In this document: positions 16,785 through 27,440 of the stretch, in pieces | Numbering within the stretch: the stretch's first letter is position 1 | Layout of the letters: each line of letters begins with the position of its first letter | DNA from: Bacillus thuringiensis | Lineage (GTDB): Bacteria; Bacillota; Bacilli; Bacillales; Bacillaceae_G | Direction of reading: 5' to 3' | Length of the DNA: 64,000 nt | Assembly: GCF_014932895.1 (NCBI RefSeq) | Contig: NZ_JACYOF010000009.1 | Coordinates: 1-64,000, forward strand | Program-made: the position numbers and the translations under genes | The notes under the pieces: generated by a model | The model's database searches: none | Seen by the model: the letters and a program-made list of their open reading frames with translations, nothing else | Told to the model about the DNA's origin: nothing

Positions 16785-19700
16785 TTATCTCTTTCGTTGA
16801 CGAGCAAATACGAATCCACCTAAAGCCACCAATAGCATTCCAGCAATATATGAAATCATATCCATTGATGTTCCACCTGTTTTAGGAAGCCATACTGATT
16901 TCTCAGCATTTTCTTTAGTAGGTAGAGCTTTTGAATCACTATTTTTGTCTGTATTTTTGTTTGGATCCGTACTTGGATCTTTTGGTTCTTTCGGATCTAC
17001 ACTTGGTTCTTTTGGACTATCCTTAACTTTTGTATTCGTGATGTCATAACCATGAACTTCAGATTTATATCCAGTCACTGGTTGTTCTTTCACTTCATAC
17101 TTGTATACTTTTCCATCTGAATCGTATGCTGCTAAATCTGTAAACGCGTATTTCCATTCACTTGCTGCGCTCACTTCTTGTGTTGCGATTACTTGGCCAT
17201 TTTGTAGAAGGTCTACTTTAATCATTTCTGGACGATCTTTCGCATTATCATCGTTCCATGTCTTCGTTCCTTCTACTTTTGTTTGACCTACTTTTGTATT
17301 TGTGATGTCATAACCTTTTACTTCAGATTTGTATCCTGCTACTGCTTGTTCTTTCACTTCATACTTGTACGCTACTCCGTTTGCATCATATGCTTGGAGC
17401 TTTTCAAATGTGTATTTCCATTCTGTTGCCGCTGTTACTTCTTTTGTATCTACTACTTTACCATTTTGTAAAAGGTCTACTTTGATTATTTCCGGACGAT
17501 CTTTCGCGTTATCGTCTTTCCATGTTTTCGTTCCTTCTACTTTTGTTTCGCCTACTTTTGTATTTGTGATGTCATAACCGTGTACGTCAGATTGATATCC
17601 TGGTACTGGCTGTTCTTTCACTTCATACTTGTACGCTACTCCATTTTCATCGTATGCTTGGAGCTTTTCAAACGTATACTTCCAGTTTGTTGCCGCTGTT
17701 ACTTCTTTTGTATCTACTACTTTACCGTTTTGTAGTAAGTCTACTTTGATTGTACTTGGACGATCTGTTGCATTGTTATCGTTCCATGTTTTTGTTCCTT
17801 CTACTGTCAATTTCGCTACTTTTGTATTCGTGATGTCATAACCATTTACTTTTGATTCATATCCGGCTACTGGCTGTTCTTTCACTTCATACTTGTACGC
17901 TACTCCATTTTCATCGTATGCTTGGAGCTTTTCAAACGTATACTTCCAGTTTGTTTCTGCTGTTACTTCTTTTGTATCTACTACTTTACCATTTTGTAAA
18001 AGGTCTACTTTGATCATTTCCGGACGATTTTTCGCGTTATCGTCTTTCCATGTTTTCGTTCCCTCTACTTTTGTTTCGCCTACTTTTGTATTTGTGATGT
18101 CAGTACCATTTACTTTTGATTCATATCCGGCTACTGCTTGTTCTTTCACTTCATACTTGTATGCTTTTCCATCTGCATCGTATGCTTTAAGGCTCTCAAA
18201 CATGTACTTCCATTCACTTGCTGCTGTTACTTCTTTTGTATCTACTACTTTACCGTTTTGCAGTAAGTCTACTTTAATCGCGTTTGGACGGTCTGTTGCG
18301 TTATTATCGTTCCACGTTTTCGTTCCTTCTACTTTTGTTTCGCCTACTTTTGTATTTGTGATGTCATAACCGTGTACGTCAGATTGATATCCTGCTACTG
18401 GCTGTTCCTTCACTTCATACTTGTACGCTACTCCGTTTGCATCGTATGCTGCTAAATCTTTGAATTCGTATTTCCAGCCTGTTGCTTTGCTTACTTCTTG
18501 CGTCGCAGTCACTGTACCATTCTGTAAAAGGTCTACTTTAATCATTTCCGGACGATCTTTCGCGTTATCGTCTTTCCATGTTTTCGTTCCTTCTACTTTT
18601 GTTTTTCCTACTTTTGTATTTGTGATGTCATAACCGTTTACTTCGGATTTGTATCCGTCTACCTGTTGTTCTTTCACTTCATACTTGTATGCTACTCCGT
18701 TTGCATCGTATGCTTGGAGTTTGTCAAACGTATACTTCCAGTTTGTTGCTTTACTTACTTCTTTCGTGTCAATTACTTTACCGTTTTGTAGTAAGTCTAC
18801 TTTAATCGAACTTGGACGATTTGTTGCGTTATTATCGTTCCACGTCTTTGTTCCTTCTACTTTCGTTTCGCCTACTTTTGTATTCGTGATGTCATAACCT
18901 TTTACTTTGGATTTATATCCTTCAACTGCTTGTTCTTTCACTTCATACTTGTATGCCTTACCTTCTGCATCATATGCTTGGAGCTTTTCAAACGTGTACT
19001 TCCAGTTTGTTTCTGCTGTTACTTCTTTTGTGTCAATTACTTGACTGTTTTGTAGTAAGTCTACCTTGATTGTACTTGGACGATTTGTTGCATTATCGTC
19101 GTTCCATGTCTTCGTTCCTTCTACTTTTGTTTCGCCTACTTTTGTATTTGTGATGTCATAACCTTTTACGTCAGATTGGTATCCTGCTACTGGCTGTTCC
19201 TTCACTTCATACTTGTACGCTACTCCATTTGCATCGTAAGCTTGTAGTTTTTCAAACGTGTACTTCCAGTTTGTTGCCGCCGTCGCTTCTTTTGTATCTA
19301 CTACTCTACCGTTTTGTAGTAAGTCTACTTTGATTGTGCTTGGGCGATCTGTTGCGCTGTTATCGTTCCACGTCTTTGTTCCTTCTACTTTCGTTTCGCC
19401 CACTTTTGTATTCGTGATGTCATAACCTTTTACTTTGGATTCATATCCAGCTACCGGTTGTTCTTTCACTTCATACTTGTATGCTTTACCTTCTGCATCG
19501 TAAGCTTGTAGTTTTTCAAACGTGTACTTCCATTCACTTGCTGCTGTTACTTCTTTTGTATCTACTACTTTACCGTTTTGTAGTAAGTCTACTTTAATCG
19601 AACTTGGACGATCTGTTGCGTTATTATCGTTCCACGTTTTTGTTCCTTCTACTTTTGTTTCGCCTACTTTTGTATTTGTGATGTCATAACCGTGTACACC

Positions 19701-22700
19701 GGATTGATATCCTGCTACTGGCTGTTCCTTCACTTCATACTTGTACGCTACTCCATTTGTGTCATATGCTTCTACATCTGCAAATGCATATTTCCAATTT
19801 GTTGCCGCTGTTACTTCTTTTGTATCTACTACTTTACCATTTTGTAGTAAGTCTACTTTAATCGAGCTTGGACGATCTGTTGCGTTGTTATCGTTCCATG
19901 TTTTTGTTCCTTCTACTGTCAATTTCGCTACTTTTGTATTCGTGATATCAGTACCACTTACTTTGGATTCATATCCTGCTACTGGCTGTTCTTTCACTTC
20001 ATACTTGTACGCTACTCCATTTGCATCGTATGCTTGGAGATTTTCAAACGTATACTTCCAGTCTGTTGCCATTGTTACTTCTTTTGTATCTACTACTTTA
20101 CCATTTTGTAAAAGGTCTACTTTAATCATTTCCGGACGATTTTTCGCGTTATCGTCTTTCCATGTCTTCGTTCCTTCTACTTTTGTTTCGCCTACTTTTG
20201 TATTTGTGATGTCAGTACCACTTACTTTGGATTCATATCCTGGTACTGCTTGTTCTTTCACTTCATACTTGTATGCTACTCCGTCTGCATCATAGGCTGT
20301 TAAATCTTTGAATTCGTATTTCCAGTCTGTTGCTTTGCTTACTTCTTGCGTCGCAATCACTGTACCATTTTGTAAAAGGTCTACTTTAATCATTTCCGGA
20401 CGATTTTTCGCGTTATCGTCTTTCCATGTCTTCGTTCCTTCTACTTTTGTTTCGCCTACTTTTGTATTTGTGATGTCAGTACCACTTACTTTGGATTCAT
20501 ATCCTGCTACTGGTTGTTCTTTCACTTCATACTTGTATGCTACTCCATCTTCATCGTATGCTTGGAGATTTTCAAATGTGTACTTCCAGTCTGTTGCCGT
20601 TGTTACTTCTTTTGTATCTACTACTTTACCGTTTTGTAAAAGATCTACTTTGATCATTTCCGGACGATCTTTCGCGTTATCGTCTTTCCATGTTTTTGTT
20701 CCTTCTACTGTTGTTTGCGCTACTTTTGTATTTGTAATGTCATAACCTTTTACTTCAGACTTATATCCATCTACCGGTTGTTCTTTCACTGTATAGATGT
20801 AAGCTACTCCGTTTGTATCGTATGCTTGGAGGCTTTCAAATGTATACTTCCAGTTTGTTGCCGCTGTTACTTCTTTTGTGTCTACTACTTTACCGTTTTG
20901 TAGTAAATCTACTTTAACTGAGCTTGGACGATCTGTTGCGTTGTTATCGTTCCAAGTTTTTGTTCCTTCTACTTTCGTTTCGCCTACTTTTGTATTCGTA
21001 ATGTCATAACCGCTTACGCTAGATTGATATCCCACTACTGGTTGTTCTTTCACTTCATACTTGTATGCTACTCCATTCGCATCGTATGATTCTAAATCTG
21101 CGAAAATATATTTCCATCCCATTACTGCTAGTACGTCTTGTGTTTTGATTACGTTTCCGTTTTGTAGTAAGTCTACTTTGATCATTGTCGGACGGTCTAT
21201 TGCATTTCCGTCTTTCCACGTCTTCGTTCCTTCTACTGTTGTTTGTGCTACTTTTGTATTTGTGATGTCATAACCATGGACCTCAGATTTGTATCCGTCC
21301 ACTGGTTGTTCTTTTACTTCATACTTGTATGCATTTCCTTCGGCATCATATGCCGCTAGGCCTGTAAACGCATATTTCCATTCGCCCGCTGCGCTCACTT
21401 CTTTTGTATCAATCACTTGACCATTTTGTAGTAAGTCTACTTTGATCGTTGTCGGACGATTTGTCGCATTACCATCTTTCCACGTCTTCGTTCCTTCTAC
21501 TGCTGTTTGCGCTACTTTTGTATTCGTAATGTCATAACCATGGACCTCAGATTGATATCCATCCACCGGTTGTTCTTTTACTTCATACTTATACGCATTT
21601 CCTTCGGCATCATATGCCGCTAAGTCCTTGAAGCTATATTTCCAGCCTGTTGCTTCACTTACTTCCTTCGTATCAATCACTTGACCATTTTGGAATAAGT
21701 CTACTTTGATCGTTGTCGGACGATTTGTTGCGTTTCCGTCCTTCCACGTTTTTGTTCCTTCTACTGTTGTTTGTGCTACTTTTGTATTCGTAATGTCATA
21801 ACCTTTTACTTCAGACTTATATCCATCCACTGGTTGTTCTTTTACTTCATACTTATATGCATTTCCTTCGGCATCATATGCCGCTAAGTCTTTGAATCCA
21901 TATTTCCAGCCTGTTGCTTCACTTACTTCCTTCGTATCAATCACTTGACCATTTTGGAGTAAGTCTACTTTGATCGTTGTCGGACGATTTGTTGTATTTC
22001 CGTCCTTCCACGTTTTTGTTCCTTCTACTGTTGTTTGTGCTACTTTTGTATTCGTAATGTCATAACCATGTACCTCAGATTGATATCCATCTACTGGTTG
22101 TTCTTTTACTTCATACTTATATGCATTTCCTTCGGCATCGTATGCCGCTAAGTCTTTGAATCCATATTTCCAGCCTGTTGCTTCACTTACTTCTTGCGTC
22201 GCAACTACTTGGCCATTTTGGAGTAAGTCTACTTTGATTGTTGTCGGACGATTTGTTGCGTTTCCGTCCTTCCACGTTTTTGTTCCTTCTACTGTTGTTT
22301 GCGCTGCTTTTGTATTTGTAATGTCATAACCTTTTACTTCAGATTTATATCCATCTACTGATTGTTCTTTTACTGTATACGTATAAGCAACACCGCTCGC
22401 ATCATATGATTCTAAATTTGCAAATGTATATTTCCAACCATTTGCCGCTGTTACGTCCTGTGTTTCGATTACTTTTCCATTTTGTAGTAAGTCTACTTTG
22501 ATTGTTGTCGGACGGTCTGTTGCGTTTCCATCCTTCCATGTTTTTGTTCCTTCTACTGTTGTTTGGCCTACTTTTGTATTTGTGATGTCAGTACCTTTTA
22601 CTTCAGACTTATATCCATCTACCGGTTGTTCTTTCACTGTATAGATGTAAGCTACTCCGTTTGTATCGTATGCTTGGAGGTTTTCAAATGTATACTTCCA

Positions 22701-25673
22701 GTTTGTTGCCGCTGTTACTTCTTTTGTGTCTACTACTTTACCGTTTTGTAGTAAATCTACTTTAACTGAACTTGGACGATCTGTTGCGTTGTTATCGTTC
22801 CACGTCTTTGTTCCTTCTACTTTCGTTTCGCCTACTTTTGTATTCGTAATATCATAACCGCTTACGCTAGATTGATATCCCGCTACTGGTTGTTCTTTCA
22901 CTTCATACTGATAAGCTACTCCATTCGCATCGTATGCTTCTAAATCTGCAAATATATATTTCCAACCCATTACTGCTAGTACGTCTTGTGTTTTGATCAC
23001 GTTTCCGTTTTGTAGTAAGTCTACTTTGATCATTGTCGGACGATCTATTGCATTTCCGTCCTTCCACGTTTTCGTTCCTTCTACTGTTGTTTGTGCTACT
23101 TTTGTATTCGTAATGTCATAACCATGTACCTCAGATTGATATCCATCTACTGGTTGTTCTTTTACTTCATACTTATATGCATTTCCTTCGGCATCATATG
23201 CCGCTAAGTCCTTGAAGCTATATTTCCAGCCTGTTGCTTCACTTACTTCCTTCGTGTCAATCACTTGACCATTTTGGAGTAAGTCTACTTTGATCGTTGT
23301 CGGACGATTTGTTGCGTTTCCGTCCTTCCACGTTTTTGTTCCTTCTACTGTTGTTTGCGCTACTTTTGTATTCGTAATGTCATAACCTTTTACTTCAGAT
23401 TTATACCCATCCACCGGTTGTTCTTTTACTTCATACTTATACGCATTTCCTTCAGCATCATATGCCGCTAAATCTGTAAACGCATATTTCCAGTTTGTTG
23501 CTTCACTTACTTCCTTCGTGTCAATCACTTGACCATTTTGGAGTAAGTCTACTTTGATTGTTGTCGGACGATTTGTTGCGTTTCCGTCCTTCCACGTTTT
23601 TGTTCCTTCTACTGTTGTTTGTGCTACTTTTGTATTCGTAATGTCATAACCTTTTACTTCAGATTTATATCCATCCACTGGTTGCTCTTTTACTGTATAT
23701 GTATAAGCAACACCACTCGCATCATATGATTCTAAATTTGTAAATGTATATTTCCAACCATTTGCCGCTGTTACTTCCTGTGTTTCGATTACATTTCCAT
23801 TTTGTAGTAAGTCTACTTTGATCGTTGCCGGACGGTCTGTTGCATTCCCGTCTTTCCACGTCTTCGTTCCTTCTACTGTCATTTTCGCTACTTTTGTATT
23901 GGTAATATTGTAGCCATTTACTTCCGATTTGTATCCATCTACCGGTTGTTCTTTTACTGTATACGTATAAGCAACACCATTTGCATCATATTGTGCTAGG
24001 TCTGCAAATGTATAATTCCAACCGTTTGCTGCTGTTACGTCTTGTGTTTGAATTACGTTTCCATTTTGCAATAAGTCTACTTTGATTGAGCTTGGACGAT
24101 CTGTTGCATTATTGTCATTCCAAGTTTTCGTTCCTGAAACAGATGTTTTTGCATCTTTTGTATTCGTAATGTTGTAGCCATTTACTTCCGATTTGTATCC
24201 ATCTACCGGTTGTTCTTTTACTGTATACGTATAAGTATTACCATCATTATCATATGCGGGTAAATCTGCAAACGTATAGTTCCAGTTATTCGCTGCTGTT
24301 ACGTCTTGTGTTTTGATTGAATTTCCATTTTGTAGTAAGTCTACTTTGATTGAGCTTGGACGATCTGTTGCATTGTTGTCATTCCAAGTTTTCGTTCCTG
24401 AAACAGATGTCGTTTTCACTTTATTAGGAATCATAAGCTTTACGCCTTTTTCAGCATTTGCATCAATTGTAAAAGGCGTTTTTAATTGAGGATCGAAATC
24501 CAAATAGCTTGGACCTTCAATCTCCTGTACATAATAATTACCTGGGTCTAAATCTGGGACCTCCACCATACCTTGTCCATCCGTTTTATACGTACCGCCT
24601 ATTGGCTGACCTGACTCTGTATATAAGTTAAATGAAACATTCGGTATAAATTTCTTCTCATCTCCGGCAATGTGCTTCACGATTCTTAGCGTTCCTTTAG
24701 GAGGTAAATCGCCTTGTGCACCACCGCCCTGATCTATATTGTTAACTCTAGCACTCCCCGACGTTGCTACAGGATTTTCATTCGTAATCTTGTAGTCAAC
24801 TGAATATTGATTATCAAAATATGGTTGACTCTTTCCACTTGCAGTTATAGTAGATGCATAGGAAAAAGCAAAAGTAATACCACTCGCCTTATCCTTATTA
24901 ATCACAACTTTAAACGCGTTATCACCGATAAAAGTAACCGTTCCATAACCTTGGTCTTGAAATGCTTGAGGTGTCATTGGAGCGGCAAATCCTCCAATAC
25001 GGAAACTATCTTGATTAAGTGTTTGTCCTGGTCCCAAAGTATCTGTCAAAACAATATCTGTATCTACATTTTGTTTTGCACCATTTATATTTAACCACCA
25101 ATTTATTGTATTGGTATCTTCCGGTTGAATACTGCCTCCTTTAGAGTGAAATGTTCCAGGGCTACTCCCCCCATTATTAGTTGGACCAGTAATCGTTACT
25201 TTTTGAGCCTCTAAATTTGTGCCTAAATCCGTATTGATTGTTTTCTTTTCTCCCGCTGCTACATCCTGAGTCGCTTCAACTTGAAAATAGAAATCCCCTC
25301 TAACATTTAGAAGTTTCTCAGCTATATCACTAAATGTACATACCACATTAGTCGTATTTATTTGACAAGTACCAAAATTTTGTCCTTTCTCATTGTTCAA
25401 TGGAATTGTTCCTTTGAATCCTTTTAATTCAGGGGGCAACGTTAATGCTAATGTGTCTCCCGTTTTTATTTTCAATCCAGGTTTTTCACTAAAATTAACG
25501 CGTATTTTCGTCTGTTCGCCGACACTTAGTTCCGTTTTATCGAATATAAAACTATCAACTAGTCCTGTTTTATTTAATTCTTGTGCATTTGCTATTATGG
25601 ATGTGAAACTCTGACCTATAGTAAATATAAAAATCATTAAAATCGATAAAATTGAGGTTACTCTCTTTATCAT
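16785..25673 (-). CDS. Giant LPXTG cell-wall adhesin with 28 Cna-B repeats
   Basis: 2962 residues. The signal peptide is 1-31. Residues 32-310 look like the two Ig-like collagen-binding adhesin domains of Cna/SdrG type. A SpaA/prealbumin-like domain follows (about 325-415, starting TLRIVKHIAGDEKKF). Then come 28 Cna-B units of about 88 residues (418-2880). Each keeps Lys in GTKTW, Glu in VKEQ and Asn in DITNTK, the residues that form intramolecular isopeptide bonds. A Pro/Lys/Asp spacer leads to LPKTG (from 2929), a membrane helix and RQRKR. Sortase should link it to peptidoglycan. No sortase gene is nearby. AGGAG precedes the ATG. The repeats probably form a stiff stalk that displays the N-terminal binding head. 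Confidence 0.93.
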   Translation of the reverse strand: MIKRVTSILSILMIFIFTIGQSFTSIIANAQELNKTGLVDSFIFDKTELSVGEQTKIRVNFSEKPGLKIKTGDTLALTLPPELKGFKGTIPLNNEKGQNFGTCQINTTNVVCTFSDIAEKLLNVRGDFYFQVEATQDVAAGEKKTINTDLGTNLEAQKVTITGPTNNGGSSPGTFHSKGGSIQPEDTNTINWWLNINGAKQNVDTDIVLTDTLGPGQTLNQDSFRIGGFAAPMTPQAFQDQGYGTVTFIGDNAFKVVINKDKASGITFAFSYASTITASGKSQPYFDNQYSVDYKITNENPVATSGSARVNNIDQGGGAQGDLPPKGTLRIVKHIAGDEKKFIPNVSFNLYTESGQPIGGTYKTDGQGMVEVPDLDPGNYYVQEIEGPSYLDFDPQLKTPFTIDANAEKGVKLMIPNKVKTTSVSGTKTWNDNNATDRPSSIKVDLLQNGNSIKTQDVTAANNWNYTFADLPAYDNDGNTYTYTVKEQPVDGYKSEVNGYNITNTKDAKTSVSGTKTWNDNNATDRPSSIKVDLLQNGNVIQTQDVTAANGWNYTFADLAQYDANGVAYTYTVKEQPVDGYKSEVNGYNITNTKVAKMTVEGTKTWKDGNATDRPATIKVDLLQNGNVIETQEVTAANGWKYTFTNLESYDASGVAYTYTVKEQPVDGYKSEVKGYDITNTKVAQTTVEGTKTWKDGNATNRPTTIKVDLLQNGQVIDTKEVSEATNWKYAFTDLAAYDAEGNAYKYEVKEQPVDGYKSEVKGYDITNTKVAQTTVEGTKTWKDGNATNRPTTIKVDLLQNGQVIDTKEVSEATGWKYSFKDLAAYDAEGNAYKYEVKEQPVDGYQSEVHGYDITNTKVAQTTVEGTKTWKDGNAIDRPTMIKVDLLQNGNVIKTQDVLAVMGWKYIFADLEAYDANGVAYQYEVKEQPVAGYQSSVSGYDITNTKVGETKVEGTKTWNDNNATDRPSSVKVDLLQNGKVVDTKEVTAATNWKYTFENLQAYDTNGVAYIYTVKEQPVDGYKSEVKGTDITNTKVGQTTVEGTKTWKDGNATDRPTTIKVDLLQNGKVIETQDVTAANGWKYTFANLESYDASGVAYTYTVKEQSVDGYKSEVKGYDITNTKAAQTTVEGTKTWKDGNATNRPTTIKVDLLQNGQVVATQEVSEATGWKYGFKDLAAYDAEGNAYKYEVKEQPVDGYQSEVHGYDITNTKVAQTTVEGTKTWKDGNTTNRPTTIKVDLLQNGQVIDTKEVSEATGWKYGFKDLAAYDAEGNAYKYEVKEQPVDGYKSEVKGYDITNTKVAQTTVEGTKTWKDGNATNRPTTIKVDLFQNGQVIDTKEVSEATGWKYSFKDLAAYDAEGNAYKYEVKEQPVDGYQSEVHGYDITNTKVAQTAVEGTKTWKDGNATNRPTTIKVDLLQNGQVIDTKEVSAAGEWKYAFTGLAAYDAEGNAYKYEVKEQPVDGYKSEVHGYDITNTKVAQTTVEGTKTWKDGNAIDRPTMIKVDLLQNGNVIKTQDVLAVMGWKYIFADLESYDANGVAYKYEVKEQPVVGYQSSVSGYDITNTKVGETKVEGTKTWNDNNATDRPSSVKVDLLQNGKVVDTKEVTAATNWKYTFESLQAYDTNGVAYIYTVKEQPVDGYKSEVKGYDITNTKVAQTTVEGTKTWKDDNAKDRPEMIKVDLLQNGKVVDTKEVTTATDWKYTFENLQAYDEDGVAYKYEVKEQPVAGYESKVSGTDITNTKVGETKVEGTKTWKDDNAKNRPEMIKVDLLQNGTVIATQEVSKATDWKYEFKDLTAYDADGVAYKYEVKEQAVPGYESKVSGTDITNTKVGETKVEGTKTWKDDNAKNRPEMIKVDLLQNGKVVDTKEVTMATDWKYTFENLQAYDANGVAYKYEVKEQPVAGYESKVSGTDITNTKVAKLTVEGTKTWNDNNATDRPSSIKVDLLQNGKVVDTKEVTAATNWKYAFADVEAYDTNGVAYKYEVKEQPVAGYQSGVHGYDITNTKVGETKVEGTKTWNDNNATDRPSSIKVDLLQNGKVVDTKEVTAASEWKYTFEKLQAYDAEGKAYKYEVKEQPVAGYESKVKGYDITNTKVGETKVEGTKTWNDNSATDRPSTIKVDLLQNGRVVDTKEATAATNWKYTFEKLQAYDANGVAYKYEVKEQPVAGYQSDVKGYDITNTKVGETKVEGTKTWNDDNATNRPSTIKVDLLQNSQVIDTKEVTAETNWKYTFEKLQAYDAEGKAYKYEVKEQAVEGYKSKVKGYDITNTKVGETKVEGTKTWNDNNATNRPSSIKVDLLQNGKVIDTKEVSKATNWKYTFDKLQAYDANGVAYKYEVKEQQVDGYKSEVNGYDITNTKVGKTKVEGTKTWKDDNAKDRPEMIKVDLLQNGTVTATQEVSKATGWKYEFKDLAAYDANGVAYKYEVKEQPVAGYQSDVHGYDITNTKVGETKVEGTKTWNDNNATDRPNAIKVDLLQNGKVVDTKEVTAASEWKYMFESLKAYDADGKAYKYEVKEQAVAGYESKVNGTDITNTKVGETKVEGTKTWKDDNAKNRPEMIKVDLLQNGKVVDTKEVTAETNWKYTFEKLQAYDENGVAYKYEVKEQPVAGYESKVNGYDITNTKVAKLTVEGTKTWNDNNATDRPSTIKVDLLQNGKVVDTKEVTAATNWKYTFEKLQAYDENGVAYKYEVKEQPVPGYQSDVHGYDITNTKVGETKVEGTKTWKDDNAKDRPEIIKVDLLQNGKVVDTKEVTAATEWKYTFEKLQAYDANGVAYKYEVKEQAVAGYKSEVKGYDITNTKVGQTKVEGTKTWNDDNAKDRPEMIKVDLLQNGQVIATQEVSAASEWKYAFTDLAAYDSDGKVYKYEVKEQPVTGYKSEVHGYDITNTKVKDSPKEPSVDPKEPKDPSTDPNKNTDKNSDSKALPTKENAEKSVWLPKTGGTSMDMISYIAGMLLVALGGFVFARQRKR
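17030..24420 (-). repeat. 28 tandem 264-bp repeats encoding Cna-B domains
   Basis: The unit is about 264 bp (88 codons). Subtypes differ at NDNNAT / KDGNAT / KDDNAK after GTKTW. Some units recur as blocks: a distinctive unit with LAVMGWKYIF appears as repeat 6 and repeat 13, exactly 1848 bp (7 units) apart. This points to segmental duplication and gene conversion inside the array. Confidence 0.93.
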
Positions 25674-26520
25674 GTCATTCTCCTATCAATTATAATTAGA
25701 TGGCTTCTAATATGAATATTCAATGACAATGATTTAATAGGCTGATGGCATATCTTCTCATTTAAGTGTTATAAAACTTAAAAACTTGAAAATAGATTGC
25801 TATAAAAAATTACCCTCTTTCCATTAGTTTCAATTTTAAATGCAACATTAATTTTACTAAGTTTACTATTTACAAATTTAATAATTATTGATAGTATTGT
25901 AACTAGTGAAGTTACGTTTTCATCATCCCTATCAAATCTCGAAATCTTATATCACATTTACCATCTTATGGATAGCATAAATTTCTGATTAATAATGTTT
26001 TCATTCCAACACTATTAGTTTATTCATATTTTTGTGTTGCTCTTAAACTTGTATATTGTTATATTAAAATTAAATATAACAATTTTGATGAACAACAACT
26101 TTATTTACCAGAACCTACTGCCTCCCCCCTAAAGGCATTTTTCATGCTTTCATCCGTAATATACGGCTATTTAAATTACAATAATAGTTTTTATAACTTT
26201 TGTAATTGGTTTTGTAATTAAAGAAACCATATATAAAACAATATCCCATTTGTAATAAATTTTTTATTTTATATCCCCTCCTACATGCACCAAAATTCAA
26301 GTAGTGAAAATTACAATTTTGTTTATTCATTTATATTGTCGGCTTATTTCCTAAGTTGTAATTAGTAGTCCATTTAAAAGTGTTTGTAATGAATATGCAA
26401 TTAAGTAACAAAGGTGTCATTAGATTAACAGAACGCACGTACTCTACTTCTACCAAATACTTAAAATCACATCTTGATCACCTCGCTATTTGCCTATAAT
26501 ACTAGATATAATATATGTAA
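25674..26520. other. AT-rich intergenic region, no gene seen
   Basis: This 850-bp stretch upstream of the adhesin gene and before the repeat-rich region has many stops in all frames and no convincing ribosome binding site. It may hold the adhesin promoter. I see no PlcR box. Confidence 0.5.
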
Positions 26521-26521
26521 A

Positions 26522-26696
26522 AAAGAAAGAGTAGTAAGCGTTAATGTCATTCGACCAATAAAATTACTGAAAATTCAGTCTTTTTATTGAAGGAGGATAT
26601 TTTCTACTACTCTTTCTTTATAGCTTGAGTCTAACACTAAATATAAAGTATAACAATACAAAATTATTCAATATTCCGCTATTTTCGACATTTTTC
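26522..26696 (+). repeat. Inverted-repeat unit, copy 1
   Basis: Arms AAAGAAAGAGTAGTA (26522-26536) and TACTACTCTTTCTTT (26605-26619) enclose a 68-nt loop. They are followed by a conserved trailer that starts GTCTAACACTAAA and ends TTCGACATTTTTC (26629-26696). The same architecture recurs at 26850 and, reversed, at 55706. Confidence 0.65.
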
Positions 26697-26806
26697 TCTC
26701 GGTGTTTTATATTACACAAATAAAAGTTCATTACAATAAAATTTTATAACGAAAAAGAATAGTAATAATTATTTTCTTGTATATCAAACAATTAATAAGG
26801 TTTTGC

Positions 26807-26844
26807 AAAAAAGACAACTTGTATCGAAATAAGTTGTCTTTTCT
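26807..26844 (+). terminator. Hairpin with T-run between the two inverted-repeat units
   Basis: AAAAGACAACTT and AAGTTGTCTTTT form a stem with TTTTCT after it. It lies 6 bp before the second inverted-repeat unit and could terminate a short transcript from the first. Confidence 0.6.
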
Positions 26845-26849
26845 AAAGA

Positions 26850-27053
26850 ACAAAGAGAGAGTAAAGAATGTAATGACACAAACAAGTGACTAAGATACTT
26901 TAGGGTAAAATTAACTCGAAAAAAACTAATTATTCGGATAATTATTTTGATAAAGAGGTTTCATTTACTCTCTCTTTGTATTTATAAGTCTAACACTACC
27001 CCAAACATAAAACAACAAAATTAAACAAAATAATTGTAAATTCGACATTTTTC
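26850..27053 (+). repeat. Inverted-repeat unit, copy 2
   Basis: Arms ACAAAGAGAGAGTAAA (26850-26865) and TTTACTCTCTCTTTGT (26964-26979) enclose about 98 nt. The trailer GTCTAACACTA...TTCGACATTTTTC follows (26988-27053). The arms differ from copy 1 yet remain complementary to each other, i.e. compensatory change. Confidence 0.68.
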
Positions 27054-27189
27054 ACCAAAACAACATCCCACTACTTGTTTATTCGGACTTTTTCATTATA
27101 ATTAATCATTTTACTTAACAGTTTCCCTTCTAAAGGAATAAGCTGGCTAAAGTCAAGTGAGATTTTTGCTACCAAAAATGAATTCTCTC

Positions 27190-27440
27190 TGGCATCTCTA
27201 ATGTACAAAATTACAGTTTTAAAAAGCTTGAAAAAGATGTTTTTTCCTTTGCAGCAAAGCCATCTACACTTGAAACACAGTCCTCATATGTCTTATAAGC
27301 GATAAGATACTTAAGATATATCAGAATTTCTCTTCAAAAATTTCAACAGGCTTTTTCCAGAACTTCCATGTTACTAAAACTGCACCTATGGATTGGTCAT
27401 TTAGAGCACGTTGGTTAAATATAATAAATAATTTATCCAT
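27190..27440 (-). pseudogene. N-terminal remnant of the rep-like gene (second copy)
   Basis: Minus-strand sequence from the ATG at 27438-27440 matches the first 80 codons of the intact rep-like gene at 52767-54467, including its ribosome-binding region and the stretch on to about 27570. The frame is broken by frameshifts and the remaining 85 percent of the gene is absent. A weak iteron-like sequence is left at about 27613-27642. This is a decayed duplicate of the plasmid replicon module. Confidence 0.72.

Noticed and set aside
17030..24420. Many plus-strand open frames with repeated Cys/Phe/Ser-rich products across the adhesin gene
   Set aside because: They are antisense shadows of the 264-bp Cna-B repeats. 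They have no ribosome binding sites and mirror the repeat period.
17030..24420. Regular repeats suggesting a CRISPR array
   Set aside because: The unit is 264 bp, fully coding, and varies by codon. There are no short identical repeats with unique spacers and no cas genes.
26142..26330. 62-residue minus-strand frame in the AT-rich gap
   Set aside because: No ribosome binding site, low-complexity Asn/Tyr/Lys composition, no neighbour in the same direction.
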